The notes under the pieces: generated by a model
What the model was told of the DNA's origin: nothing
Seen by the model: the letters and a program-made list of their open reading frames with translations, nothing else
The model's database searches: none
Source: Poecilobothrus nobilitatus
Taxonomy: Eukaryota > Arthropoda > Insecta > Diptera > Dolichopodidae
Length of the DNA stretch: 64,000 nucleotides
Reading direction: 5' to 3'
Assembly (NCBI GenBank): GCA_947095535.1
Contig: OX352774.1
Location: forward strand, 69,068,416 to 69,132,415
Made by a program: the position numbers and the translations under genes
In this document: in pieces, positions 23,831 to 36,457 of the stretch
Numbering within the stretch: position 1 is the first letter of the stretch
Layout: each line of letters begins with the position of its first letter

Positions 23831-26165
23831 TATTATAACTGTTTAGTGACACCTTTTGAATATTGGGATCTTTAGGTTAAAATTTCTCAACAACGAACGA
23901 TCCCTGTTTTTGGAACTGTTTGTTTATGTTGACATTTCATTAGATTGACATCTCTTTTGAAAGTTCCAATGTATAAAAATAATTAATTAAATAATATTAT
24001 ATACTCGTACAAACGTACATACATACATATATAATATATGTATATAATGAACATTAATTAAAAATGAACATTTGATTATTGTTTATTTGTTAGTTTTTGG
24101 TTGGAATTTAAAATAAATTTTCTAATTTTAGTTTTTTGATTTTATATTATTGTTGTAAACGTTTTTTAATTGTTGATAAATAAGTATGTAAACTGTATGT
24201 ATAAATATATGTATAATATACATTATTTATATATCTAACTGCATATTTTTTTTTTTTATTATAAATTAAATCTAATGGTAACAGAAACATCCAATCAAAG
24301 TTTATTTTAATTACTTCTTTTACTATATTTAATTTGATCGTAGATGAACGATCTTTTAAATGAAAATCGATTTATTTTATTTTTTATTTTATCCTGTTAC
24401 TTTTTATTTTAATTACAATTTTCATATATTTATACCTTGTATATACATATACATCTACTTATGAACTGGGGTACAAAATTTTCTCTCACCAAACATATTT
24501 TTCTTATTGTCGCCTTAATTTTTTTTGTTTTTTTGTTACTTTAGTTTAAATCATTTAATTCTATTATAAAAAAATTTTTGAACGCAAATCATTTGTTTGT
24601 TTGTTTTTGTTTTTTTTTTTAATAATACTTACATATAAGATAAGATTAACCGTTATTTATAATGATATTTTAAATTGTCATTTTATGTGCATACCAATTT
24701 ATGCCTTCCTTTACATTTCAAAATTTTTTTTAATCTATACGATTTTTTTTTTTTATGTTAATCAAAACCTATGTGCAAAATATTGCCAAAAGCTAAAATT
24801 AAAAAAAAAAAAAACTATAGATATTCATGTTCAATAAAAGCGATGAATCAAGCGATTGATCTATTTACCGCTCGTTTTTATTATCACCTCAATATTATTA
24901 ACAATGATTGTGTGTGTGTGTGTAACGATATTTAACGATATTTATTTACATTTTATGATGATTATGGTTAAAGGTGTGAGCGTTAAATGTATATAAAGCT
25001 TTTTGATTGATGACAGCTCAATACAAAATATAGAATGTAGTCATGTAGGTTGTATAGTCCGTACGCAAATGAACGTATGTTTGTTTGTTTATATATTATT
25101 TGGATAAGTTAATTTAATTTTTTTTTTTTTTTTTTAATTTTCTAGTACCTATGTATTAATTTTGTTTTTTTCAAAAATTAATAAACGATAAGAAACCAGA
25201 AAACCTTGAGAATTAAATTATAACGTCAGAATAACATTAAAGTTTTATCTTTATTATTTTTTATAACAACAAAATAGAAGGCAATGGATGAAATGAATGG
25301 TTTTTAAAAAGAGACATTTATATTTTTTGTTTTTGTAAATTACTTTAATGTTCTCTTCAAAATTTCAATTTTATTATGTCTTGTCTTTTAAAAATTTGCA
25401 TATAGATGTCAATAATGTCCAAATTTTAATTTTTTGACCGACCACTGATTTCTAAATTGGGAATTTATTTGTAGGTAATACAAAAGTTTAATTTAAGGCT
25501 AACTTTTATCAAATATCTTATATTTACAATTTTCTAGTGTTAAAAGATACTAGGTAGAATATCTATTGTATAATAAATTTATTATAGGACCGATGAACGG
25601 ACGAACAATTAAATTGAAATGTACATGCATATATGTATGAATACCTGAATTTTGAATATTATATTGAATATGAATTGTTTTTATTTTTGAAATTGTGCTA
25701 AAAGATTTTTTTTTTAGCGAAGCATTAATTTATTTTTTTAAAAGGGATATAATTTTTTTACCATATTAGTACCATAATACCGTTAAGAGTTTAAATGTGT
25801 TTGAAAGTGTTTAAAAATAAAATTCATTACCTATTACTAGTGAATAGAATTTAGTGTTTTTAATTTTTTTTTTAACTTAAAAGCTTAAGATCCAAATTTA
25901 ACAGCTTAAATAAATTTAAAAGCTTAAGGTTATGTTTAAGAAATTCAATATTCGGATATTTTAAAATGAAATTAACAAAATTAGTAAAATTCACCACAAT
26001 TATTAAAATTTGAATAGGTTTCGAAATTGCATACACTCTTAAAAGATGAAATATATATTTGATGTAAGTTTATTTTCATGAAAAAAGGGATGATATTATA
26101 AATAATACCGAAAATACTTAAGTAAATTACTCACATTTACAATAAACCAATGGATATTTTTAGTT
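23831..26165. other. A+T-rich non-coding sequence
   Basis: No gene recognised. A small GT tract lies at 24908-24922 and AACGATATTT is tandemly repeated at about 24923-24945. The open frame 24601-24837 is low-complexity. Confidence 0.55.
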
Positions 26166-26769
26166 TTAACCATTCAGTGCTCACTTATGGATATTTTTGA
26201 CCCAAATCAACTTTATGAAAGATTATGACTGAATAATTATGTGCGTCCTTGATTTTCTCACAGTAGCTGAATTTTTCTATTTTCTGAAACATTAGCTGTA
26301 ATTTTTTCATTGAATTTTTAAAAACTTTACCGATATTTAGAATATGAAAAAGAGTGTGAGTCGGTTACTAGAATCCTTATTTGTTTTTATTTTGAATATT
26401 TAGTTCTGAACAAAACTACATTCTGTTCTGAAGAAATGCTTAACATCAAATTTTATATAAGACTGGTGTATTTATGAATTTGTGTGCACGCTTAGAACTG
26501 CAATAAAAAATACTAAATAATTTATAGATATAAACGTTTCTATTTTGTCACTAGTTTTGAACTTTTCTTTAATAAATTTAATCAAATATAATTATTTTAT
26601 GTTTTAATATACATATACCTAAAAAAAAAATCAAATATTTTCTGGATAAAAAATTATTTAAATCATATCTTATATTTTTAACGGCCATTTATGAATTTTT
26701 AAATTAGGGTCAATATAAACCAGCACAACTAGGTATAAAATAATTATTACGCTAGTTATGTAGGGTTAA
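26166..26769. mobile_element. Probable piggyBac-type MITE, TTAA-flanked
   Basis: TTAA at 26166-26169 is followed by CCATTCAGTGCTCACTTATG. The right side ends TAGTTATGTAGGG then TTAA at 26766-26769. Subterminally, both ends (inverted) carry a GTGCT block leading into a block ending TTGACCC, which supports a diverged inverted repeat. The length between TTAA sites is 596 bp, close to the clearer element at 46212-46824. No transposase is encoded. The outermost bases of the two ends match poorly, so the call is moderate. Confidence 0.45.
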
Positions 26770-28482
26770 AAATGGCTAAAAAATTTTGGCATTGGCATTG
26801 ATAAAAACAATTTAAGTCTTTATGTATTTTCATTGGTACAATGTGATTTAAAAGTTTAAAAATCAACCTTTTTTTTGTCCTAACTACTCTGAAACTAATG
26901 ATTTTTTTTTCCAACAAACATACAAACATCCTTTACACACATTAAAACATACATCCCTTACTTACATCTTTTAAGAAATAAAATTATGTATATATGTACA
27001 TATATATATATATTTTTTTTAATATTTAAATTGAAACCTTTCAACTAAAATTTGGATATAGTTTTATATCTCAACATAACATTAATGTTGCTTCGTTACA
27101 CTTTCGAAATGCATTCCATTATAGCCTCGAAGAATACTTGTTGCTCTGCCTGATTCTGCTGACAAATAAGAAGCTTAATTAAATTAAAATTATAGGTAGG
27201 TACCTATACTTATGTTTAATTATAATTTCTTTAGAACACTTAAAAATAATAAATATCTATGGCTTAACACAAAAAAGCTCTGTATACGACATTTTTGTCG
27301 GAATTTTTTTTTATTCAAATGCTAGAAAGCGTGGAGAGACGCTTGACAATTATTTTTTAGAGAAAGCAATCTAAAGCTGTATAAATAAAATCTTGCCTAC
27401 GTAACTAAACGTATATAAAAACAAAAATCAATGGGGTCATCGACTTAATTTTATATTAAATTTTAATTAATTTTAATTATTTTCAATTGTTTTATTAAGT
27501 CTGGTTGATTAAATAATTTTAAATCCAAAATGCAATTGAGTATAAAATTCAATAATGCATCAAATAAATAAAACGTCTTTCCCAACAGAAATGATTCATT
27601 TTAAATAAATTTAATTGTAAATTGCATGTGCATGCATTTTAAAACATCAATTACTTAATCTCTTTTGTTTTATTTTTATTTTCTGTCTCTCTCTTAAAAT
27701 TTTTTTCTTCTTTTATTATTCTCTATCTTAAAAATTTTTTTATTTTGGTTTCTTTCTTTCTTAAATTGATACAAAATTTTTATTCGACAAAACAATTGTG
27801 AAAATACTAAATTTTTAAAGTACTTACAAAAAAGATTGTAAAATATAAATATGACTAATTTAAAAAAATTTTTTTTTTTTTACTAAAAGGAAAATTTTCA
27901 AGTCAAAAGACCAAAAGTAAATGGAAATTTCTTATAAGAGTCTTTTAATTCTTTTAATATCAACAAACTATACACGATTTTTGAATGTAGCCTTTAATTT
28001 AAGCGCTATATGAATTTTGCATCAAATAAAAATGAATGCTTAATTTTGTATCAAATTTTTATTTGACGTTTCTCTGTTGACAATCTCATATAAAAATTAT
28101 TTTTTATGCTGTTTACAATCTCACAATATTAAGATTTGAGAATATGTTATTGAATTTCAAAAATTTATAGTTGCAAAACGTTTAGTAAACTTTATTTTTA
28201 ATTACCGTTGCATTATTACGATGCTTCAATTTATGATAATTCATTCATAATGCTACATTAAACTGAATGTACTCATTATTAGATTTTTTTCTAAATTTTA
28301 GATATAAAGGGCTTAGTTAAAAACTATTTATGCAATCGAAAATAAAATTTAAAAAATTTTACTGAAAAACAAAAAAACAACACTTTGAAAGTAAGTATTG
28401 TTGTGTAGTTACGTATACAAGATTTTGTTTTTGTACAAATGTTTATCAAATGTATTAAATTTTTTAATTTTTTCTTTTTTTA
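26770..28482. other. A+T-rich non-coding sequence
   Basis: No intact gene. A minus-strand patch at 27100-27170 reads QNQAEQQVFFEAIMECISKV, reminiscent of Ty3-type gag N termini, but it is too short to call. Confidence 0.5.
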
Positions 28483-29300
28483 TTACTCGCCTTGGGAACA
28501 TAAAGCTTCCACATATCCTCTCCATTCATCTCTATTTTGCGCTAGTCTTTTTATTTCGGACTATGTTTTTCGGGATAGGTCACATTCTCTCTGAACCGTT
28601 CTCCTCCAGATTATTTTTGGTCTCCAAACATTTAAATCCAGCGCTTGGCGGCCGACTGATGTTACTGGGTGTTTCAGAATGTGACCAATCCACTTCTACT
28701 TCTTTTTTCTTATTTTGGAGTCATATCAGCTCTGGTTTTGCCATTATTCATAATTCTTCGTTCATTCTTCTTCTTGACCAGAATATGCGGCATATTATTC
28801 TCAGGTATTTGTTTACAAAGACTTGCAATTTCTGGATATTAGTCATGTTTCGTTGTCGTATAACAACATCGATTTCACGCATGCGTCGAATATTCTAATT
28901 TTGGTTCCGCGTGTTATGTGTGTTGACTCCACCTGGCCCATAACCTTCCGAATTAAATTTTCGCTTTTGCTATTCTGTCTTATATGTCTCTATTTGTGCC
29001 ATTATTCGTTGATATTATACTGCAAGTACTCAAATGGTCATACCTTTTCAATTTGGGTATTCTGCAGATACATGGGAGCTTGACCTCTACTTTTTATTCT
29101 TATATATTTGACTATTCTTTCAGCTTTTTCTGTGAACTTTTTGATTAAAGTTTGTATTTCTTCAGCTGAGTGTCTAAGTAGAACCATGTCGTCAGCACAG
29201 CGTATTCTAGGCTTTGCAATTTTTATGAAAGTTTCCAGGTGGTTCCTTTACGTATTGCAGCTATCTCTCTCATGCATTTGTCGAGGACCGTAATGATGAG
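28483..29300 (-). pseudogene. 3' end of an RTE-like non-LTR retrotransposon reverse transcriptase, decayed
   Basis: On the minus strand, pieces of a retrotransposon polymerase occur in the expected order. The reverse-transcriptase motif C is preserved as ADD (29188-29196), followed by VLLRHSAEEIQTLIKKFTEK. Next come a segment matching the usual 'IRIFDACVKS...LLY..E.W' region and VFVNKYLRIICRIFW. The C-terminal tail has VWRPKIIWRRTVQREC, then LAQNRDEWRGYVEALCSQGE, with a stop at 28483-28485. Frameshifts and internal stops, including one between the last two blocks, show it is dead. The upstream catalytic domain and endonuclease are absent, as expected for a 5'-truncated insertion. The + strand open frames at 28398-28898, 28823-29083 and 29108-29293 are its antisense shadows. 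Clade (RTE versus CR1-like) is uncertain. Confidence 0.8.
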
Positions 29301-31117
29301 CACTGCAATGGTTTAATTTAATGAAGTTTTTTTAATTTTTAACAAGTTCAAAGTATAGTAAGAATATTTGAATTAAATTTTAACCGAAAATAAAGTAACA
29401 AGAAGGTATTCAAAAGTTTTAAAGACATTATGAAAATTATTACAGGTTTTAAATTAATTTTTAAATCAAGTGTGATGTTATTAAAAATTTATTTAGCTTA
29501 AAAATGTAACATTCCTTAAAATTAACATAATTTAACACTATTTATATTGCTATATTTTAAATTTAATTTTAATTTAGATATAAAGCAAGTGTCATATGAA
29601 TTCCCAAACTTTAGTCATTTTGTTTTTATCTTTTGTTACACAAACGTAATCTTTTTGTACCTGTCTTCACTGATATTATTAGATTATTATATAAGGGGTA
29701 TAAGTCACATTTCGAACTTTTCAACATGTAGATCTATCACACTTCACTAATATAAGATAATATAATACGTCATATATTTTTAGGCTTTGGATATGAGTAA
29801 GATGGTATGTATTTTTAGAAATGTATTTTCTTTAGCAACATGTTTTTAGAGTAAGGTGGATAATGAAGAATGAAATATTTAAGTGATTGTTGCTCAAAAA
29901 GAAGGATGCTTAATGCTTATTAATTTTTATTTTTTATAATGCGGGTTAATTAAATTTACTTTGACAAATTAAGTAAATATTTAAAAAAGTTTATTTAACA
30001 TTAAAACAGTATATATACAAACTAAAAAATTTTTCACAAACTATCGTAATTTTTTTTTTTTTGTTTTTGGTTCGTTATTTCATAAACTATTGAATAAAAA
30101 GTTAAACTTGTTTCTAATTATTTTGTAACTGCTAATCTATTCAAAAGTCATGTGAACATTTTATTTAGAAAGACAAAAAGTTTTTATTTTTTTTTTTGTA
30201 TATATGGGCAAAAAAACTCAATTGTTTTGTCTTAAAAATTTACAAAATATGAAATTGAAATTCACGTATAAAGTTTACCATTTTCGGTTGGTTTACAAAA
30301 AAAACAAAAAAAAGAAATACCACATACCTACCATTATTTTTTTTTTTTCAATTTTAAAAACTTAAAACATTTCTAATTCCTTAATTTGATATTAAATATC
30401 ACAGAAAATAAATAAATAATTAAATGAAATATAAATGTATATAATAAAAACAAAAACACGCATATTTCAACATCTTTCTGAAAAAGTTTTTTAATTTAAG
30501 CAAAATAAAAATTAAAATAAATAAAAAGTAAGTACATATATTAATTTAAAAAGTAACAAAAAATAATACATATTATTTTTCTTTTTAAACTCGACCTGTC
30601 ACTTGAAAAATTTTTTTGAAGTTTATTATTATAGTAATAATAATATTTGGTATGTATTTTCTTTAGCAACATGTTTTTAGTGGTGTGAAATATATGAAAC
30701 ATGTTGTTTAATATTGAATTACTTGATTATCTTTGTGTTATTTTGCTTTAAATATTTTTATAATCTGTTTTATATCAGTGTAAAACTGTAAAATATTAAA
30801 TATGCTTTATGTTTTTTTTTTTTTTTGTTTTTATTAATTAATATGAGTATTAAATTTAATTTTTAGAAGAATAAAAAAATATATATACATATTATAGTAT
30901 GTTTAGTACTTTTTCTTGTGATTGTTCCTGAATAAATGTAGTATTATATAGCAAAAATGAATAGTTATACAGTTAGTTATTTAAAAGTTTTCTTAACTCG
31001 TAAATTTCAGAAATCCTGTTAAGGAATTCAGTTACAATTTCATATTGTAGTAATATTATTTTTAATTTTTAAAGAATGCTTCACAGAGTTTTTAGAGTTC
31101 TTATGTTAAGAGTTTTT
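29301..31117. other. A+T-rich non-coding sequence with a 29-bp dispersed direct repeat
   Basis: No gene recognised. 29821-29849 and 30652-30680 are identical over 29 bp (begins ATGTATTTTCTTTAGCAAC), 831 bp apart. The flanks differ, so this is an isolated exact repeat. Confidence 0.6.
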
Positions 31118-31396
31118 CCACAGACTAAATATATTATACAGACGAACAGTTTCATATAAAAATTTTAAGTCTTTTTTAGGAGCCAGTAGGAACATTTTTT
31201 TGGAGCCAGACTAAGTATTTTAGATATTTAAATAGCAAAAATAAAAATTTATAGAATATTCTTTTGTTTCTATTTTTGTAATTTAAATATTGTAAAATAC
31301 TTAGTCTAGCTCCATAAATTGCTTAGTCTGGCTCCAAAAGAAAACTAAAAATTTTTATATGAAACTGACCATCTGTATAGTTTATTTAGTCTGTGG
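31118..31396. mobile_element. Fold-back MITE, 279 bp with long inverted arms
   Basis: The left end reads CCACAGACTAAATA and the right end is its reverse complement. The arms continue matching through CAGTTTCATATAAAAATTTT. Further in, each arm carries two copies of a GGAGCCAGACTAAG-type subrepeat, and AGTATTTTA with an ATTTAAAT block lies near the centre (about 31257). Arm length is roughly 125 bp with scattered mismatches. There is no coding capacity and no sure target-site duplication, though both flanks carry ATGTTAAGA. It would form a strong hairpin. Confidence 0.75.
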
Positions 31397-32040
31397 TTCT
31401 TCCCATGTTAAGATCCGAACTATTTAACAAATGATGATTTGAAACAAACCAAAAAAAAAACCATGTTTTTAAAATAAATAAACTTAAATTTTTGGAACTT
31501 ATTTTTGTAAAATAAAATTGGCCTTATAAAGGATCCGCAATAAAAAAGTAATTCATGATCAATTTCACTATGTATTTTACAATATGTTAGGGGTGTTTTG
31601 TCTTTTCAACATTTTAATAAGTAGTCACGTATTAATTTAAAAACTCATTAAGATTATGTTGAAACATAATCCTTCCAATTAATTAATCCAATAATTAATC
31701 CAATAATTTAATCCGGCCTTGCAAAGGCCGTTTAAAATTTGGATTAATTGTGAATAAACGTTCCCACAATGTCTTACTAAATAATTTTTAGGATAACGTT
31801 TTTTTTGGAAATTACTGTTAATTTTGTATATCCGAATATTTTATCATATCTAATGAATATATTTTCACAATGCAGCAGCCCGTTTTTAGAAGTCAGCAAC
31901 AAAAAAAGATTAACAATACCAGGTTGAACTTAGTTGGTTTTTTATTAATACTTGTACTGTGTCCAAACAAAACATGCTTATATTAGATATTATATAAGAT
32001 CAATTAGACTCTTATAACTAAATTATCGCAATATTGGTAA
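31397..32040. other. A+T-rich non-coding sequence with a G+C-rich mini-hairpin at 31714-31730
   Basis: No gene recognised. CGGCCTT-GCA-AAGGCCG at 31714-31730 is a perfect 7-bp stem with a 3-base loop in very A+T-rich surroundings. It is not followed by evidence of a terminator role. Confidence 0.5.
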
Positions 32041-32307
32041 TGTAAAGGGCGTTTTAACGGGTTATTATCTCATCGAAGGCCAGGAGATTAAGACTTATTC
32101 TTCCTCTTCTTCCATATAACAAAACTTCTTCCATATGACTTTTACAAAAACTGTAAAGATGAAGATGAAGAGGAATCAAACTTTCACCTTTTGTATAAAT
32201 GCCCCACCTCTTACTCTAAAACGAAGAAAGTTTCTGTGGAATTTCTTCTTAATAACATCTTTGATTTGTCGGAAGTGGATTTAATAAATTTACAGCACTA
32301 TTAATAA
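32041..32307 (+). pseudogene. RNase H / zinc-knuckle tail of a Jockey-type non-LTR retrotransposon
   Basis: The + strand reads KGVLTGYYLIEGQEIKTYS (about 32046-32100), matching the 'LTGH..IG.H' end of the RNase H domain of Jockey/I-superfamily elements. After a frameshift comes CKDEDEEESNFHLLYKCP (32152-32205), the usual Cys-His-Cys knuckle, and then DLSEVDLINLQHY followed by two stops. Only the very end of ORF2 is present, and the frame break shows it is non-functional. It is likely a 5'-truncated old insertion. Confidence 0.75.
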
Positions 32308-35300
32308 ACTTCCAAACGTTTAATTAGGAGCAAAACTGATTCAGGGTATCACAAGAAGTGTGAACTGGCCTAAGTATGCATATCTGCAATTCCTTTTGAC
32401 GTACCTATATCTACCTAATGTCATTAAGAACTAAACTCTTAAAAGGGGCGAGTATTTAACAGTTTTCCCATAAAAATATTTTAAAACAAACATGACATTT
32501 TTGCAATAGTGTAGTTATATGTATATGTAGAATCACTTTGATATGGAGATGTCATTTCGTTTTAATTTAATTAGATTGGGTAATGCCGAGAATTTTTCAC
32601 TTCACCCTAGCTGTTGTACAAGTGTACAAGAAAACCAATTTTTTCGTATAACTTGAAAACTATTTTATTCAAGTGACGTCTATTCAAAAGATATTTCATG
32701 GTATAATTTTATACATTATTTACCTGTCTCCTGCGGCTCACCCATTTATTATATATAAATGCTGTAATTTTATTGTTAATTACTTAACGATTACTTAAGC
32801 AGTGATATCTAATTACTACTTATTTCAAACTTACTTATTATTTGATTTAAAATTAAAAAAGCAAAAAAAAAAAATTACATTTTGGCACTTAAATTCAATT
32901 AATTTTAACACAATTAAAATCGTAAATATTAACTGAACCTGACTATAAAGTTTCGAAAATAGAAATATTTTTTATTTAAGTATCACTTATTTTATATATA
33001 TGTAAGTGTTTTTGTTTTTTTTTTGTACATTTAGTGTTAAGTTATTTATGCGGTATGCAATTAAAGTTGTCAAAATAATTGCGTTTTTATTAAGTTTTTT
33101 TTTTTTTTTTTTTTAATTTAAAACAGTTGCAAATATTTAAACTTATAATTTTCTGTTATTAAAATGTAAACCATTTTCGTGTTAAAATCATACTTCACTT
33201 TTAAATTTTTTTTTTTTTTTTTATATGTTTCCAGATTATTTTGTCGAGTTAGGCAGAAGTTATTGCGCTTCCTAAATTAAATATCTATGTATACGTTAAT
33301 GTTTTGTTTTAGCGATTTGTAATTTTTTTTTTTTTGAAGATTTGTAAAGAAAAGTTATAAACATGCAATTTAAGTATTCCTATAACTTCAAGTCACTACG
33401 TCCTGAATAGGTTATTTGATGGAGAGGAAGTTATGGTTAGGTTCAACAAAAACAAAATACAAAGTAAAATATGTGCTAAATTGCAGGAATAGTTATTATA
33501 GTTTGAGGTAATCAATTTTATACTTCAGCGGTCCTTTTAATTTGAATATTTTAATTTCCGGAATTCAGAAACTTTAACTTCTATTAGCTAATGAAAAATT
33601 TCTTGATAAATCGCTCAAGTGTAGGTTTTTTGGTGAAATTTTTTACAATTTTTTCACGTGTTTTTAATGCATGATTCAAATTTTTTTTTTTTTTTACTTG
33701 TAACTTTTATAACTGTTTGGTTCTTTCTATTTTGTTTACTTGATTTGAGAGCCACTTTTAATTGTACCTACATACATTTATATTTTTATTATGATGCAAT
33801 ATAAACTTTGAAAAAAAAAAAAATAATAAGTAAATAAATTGTATAAAAATGAAATGAGTAAATGTTTATTTTCTGCGAATACAGTTGTTTTTTAATAACA
33901 TATAGAAAGAAAAAAAAAAAAAAACAAATTTAAATTAACAAACGTATAATAAAAAAAAATGAAATAATTTCATGTTGCACGCTATATCTTTCATATATAA
34001 AACCACTTTAGATATTACAAATATACGTACATATATAAATAGAAATAAAAAAAATAGTTTATGATAAAAAAAAAAAAAATTAATTCACATTTCAATTTTT
34101 TTCAATTTAAAAAAAATTTTAAAAAAAAAAAAATTAAGTTTAAAGTATAGAAAAGATAATCAATAAGTGCACGGTGCAAATAACTAAAGGATAAAATTTA
34201 TTTTTAATTAAAGGGTCATTCGAATTAATTGCATTAATTTATTTTTAGAATACCGTTCCGTTATAGTTTTCGATCTATAAAAATAATCAATAATAATACC
34301 ATATTTAGTGCATAGTTTTTTTTTTTTTTTTTTTAATTATGTCAAAACTTTAAATAGTTCATTTGGGCATATAAAAATATCATTATGGGCAATTATTAGT
34401 TGAGTGAACTTTTATAAAACTTAACATTTTTCTTGACAAACTAGACATTTTGCATTGAATTCCATTTTTAAAATAAAATTATGTATTTTCCAATTAAAAA
34501 TATTCCAAAATCGTGAAAAATTATAAAATTTAAGGTAAAATATATGGTTCCTTATATGATGTATTTTATAAATTTTTTTAAAATAAGTGCAAATTAATGT
34601 GCAATTTAAAAATGTTTCTTATTTTTTATTTCGTAAAATTTCATGATACATTTTATATTTTAATATTTCGAATTTCTATTATTTCTTACAAGTCATATGC
34701 ATTTTTCATAACCATTTTTTTTTTTCAATTTATTTTTTTTAATCTTGGATTGTCTAAAGCATTTTTGATCTTATTATTATTTATAATATTTTCTTTTATA
34801 CCTTTCTCTTGTATTTGAATTTTGAACTAATATCTCTTATATACCTTCGTTCTTCAATATACATACATAGTTTTGCTTCATTTATATTAGTTCTGCCCCT
34901 GTAATAGCATTCTCTTGCATCATGATTTATTCTGCAATCTGCAGCAGCTGCAATAAATGTGTCTTGCTTATTTATATTGTCTATTGATATATTCTGCAGC
35001 TGTCAACAATCTCTTTTATTTTGCTATTTTTATTATGTTGCTGAATTTTATTTTGTCGACACATTTTGCAAACATTCTAAAAGTCAATAAGGTATATATC
35101 TAGTATTAGTTGGTAATCTTGTTAGAAAAGCTGGTAGTTGGTAATCTTGTTTTTAGAATAGCTGATCAATGTTAATTAAAAAAATTAAAATGGCAAATTT
35201 CTAATTTTTTCTAATAATTAATTTTATAATTATGATCCATTTAGTTAGAGGAAGGTACATATTATATACAATTATTAATAGTGATTTTTATTTGTCAAAG

Positions 35301-36396
35301 TATTTGTAAAAACTTGACAATCAATATACTTTTTTGTCAAATTTTATTTTTATTAAGTCAAATTGTTGTCACTTAATTGCTGACAATAGAATTGACAACA
35401 TGTCATAGAAAGCATTATATGTTTATTAAAATAATTTTTTTTTTTACCGTTAGTTTAATAATTTGCAATATAGTAAATATAAGTTATAGTTTCTGACCTA
35501 AATCTGAATTAAATTTTTAATTTAAAAGTTTTATAACGGCAAAATTTTTGTGGATCGAGTACAAAATTTTGATATGTTAAATCTCGTTTTTTTAAAATCA
35601 TCTCGGTCAAATATATTCAAAAATAAAACGTCATTTTTGCAAAGGGAGTGTGGGTCTACTAAAGTTAAATGACAAAAAAAGTTTTTAAAATAAATTAAAA
35701 AAAAAAATACCTTCATGTGGAGTGGTGGTCTCAGAACTAATATCACATGATTTTTTAGCCACACTTAAACGATTTATAGAAAGCCGTGTTCTTTGTACCA
35801 GCTTGTATTCAGATAATGATACTTTATAGGTGTTAAAAAGATTCTAAGAAGTGATTAGGCACTTAAAATATATAAAAGAAAATATACACAAGAATATATA
35901 CAAGAAAATGAAAACATAAGATGTTGTTTTATACCAACAATTTCTTCTAATTTTGGTGGATTGTGGGAAACGGAAGTGAAATTTACTAAGTATACCATCT
36001 AAAAATATTGTTAATCAATAACAAGCTAAATTTTGAAAAACTCATAACAACAAACAAAAACAAAAAAAGTGAAATTAAAATAACTAATTTAAAAAAACGG
36101 TTATATATCCTGATTTTGTAACCTTTGCAGTTTGTTCCCTTTAAATACAAAATCTAGCATACATGTACATATTTTGGGCATGTATTTTTCTTGTCTATAA
36201 TTGAAAAGAAAATTATTTTGTATCTTTGCAATTTGTTTAATTTTTTGTTTTTTTTTTATTTTATTTTAGGGAAAAATTTGGAAAAGTAGATTAAAAAAAG
36301 TGAAATTATGAATTTCGAGATTTTGTACCTCTCTCTAAATCATTTTAATTTAGTAGTTTTAATCCTGTCGTTTTTGAATTTGCATTTAATTTTTGT
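32308..36396. other. A+T-rich non-coding sequence
   Basis: No gene recognised. There are long T-runs at 33096-33114, 33208-33222 and 34318-34334. Open frames at 34597-34818, 35531-35764 and 36308-36514 are Phe/Ile/Leu-rich and not credible. 32560-32740 is more complex and could be an old transposon, but I find no partner or termini. Confidence 0.5.
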
Positions 36397-36457
36397 AATA
36401 CCTTTTGTTGTGACCCCAAATGTTTTTTGCAATACCTTTTGTTGTGACCCCAAATGT
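36397..36457. repeat. 34-bp tandem duplication
   Basis: A 27-bp block (begins AATACCTTTTGTTGTGACCC) occurs at 36397-36423 and again, identical, at 36431-36457. Confidence 0.85.

Noticed and set aside
25460..25485. Recursive splice site (TTTGTAG|GTAATA)
   Set aside because: TAG acceptor with a weak tract and a non-consensus donor.
27100..27170. Ty3-type gag fragment on the minus strand
   Set aside because: About 20 codons of Gln/Glu-rich sequence is too short to separate from chance.
28398..29293. Three + strand open frames of 166, 86 and 61 codons
   Set aside because: They are antisense to the retrotransposon relic on the minus strand, whose protein motifs are recognisable; the + frames match nothing.
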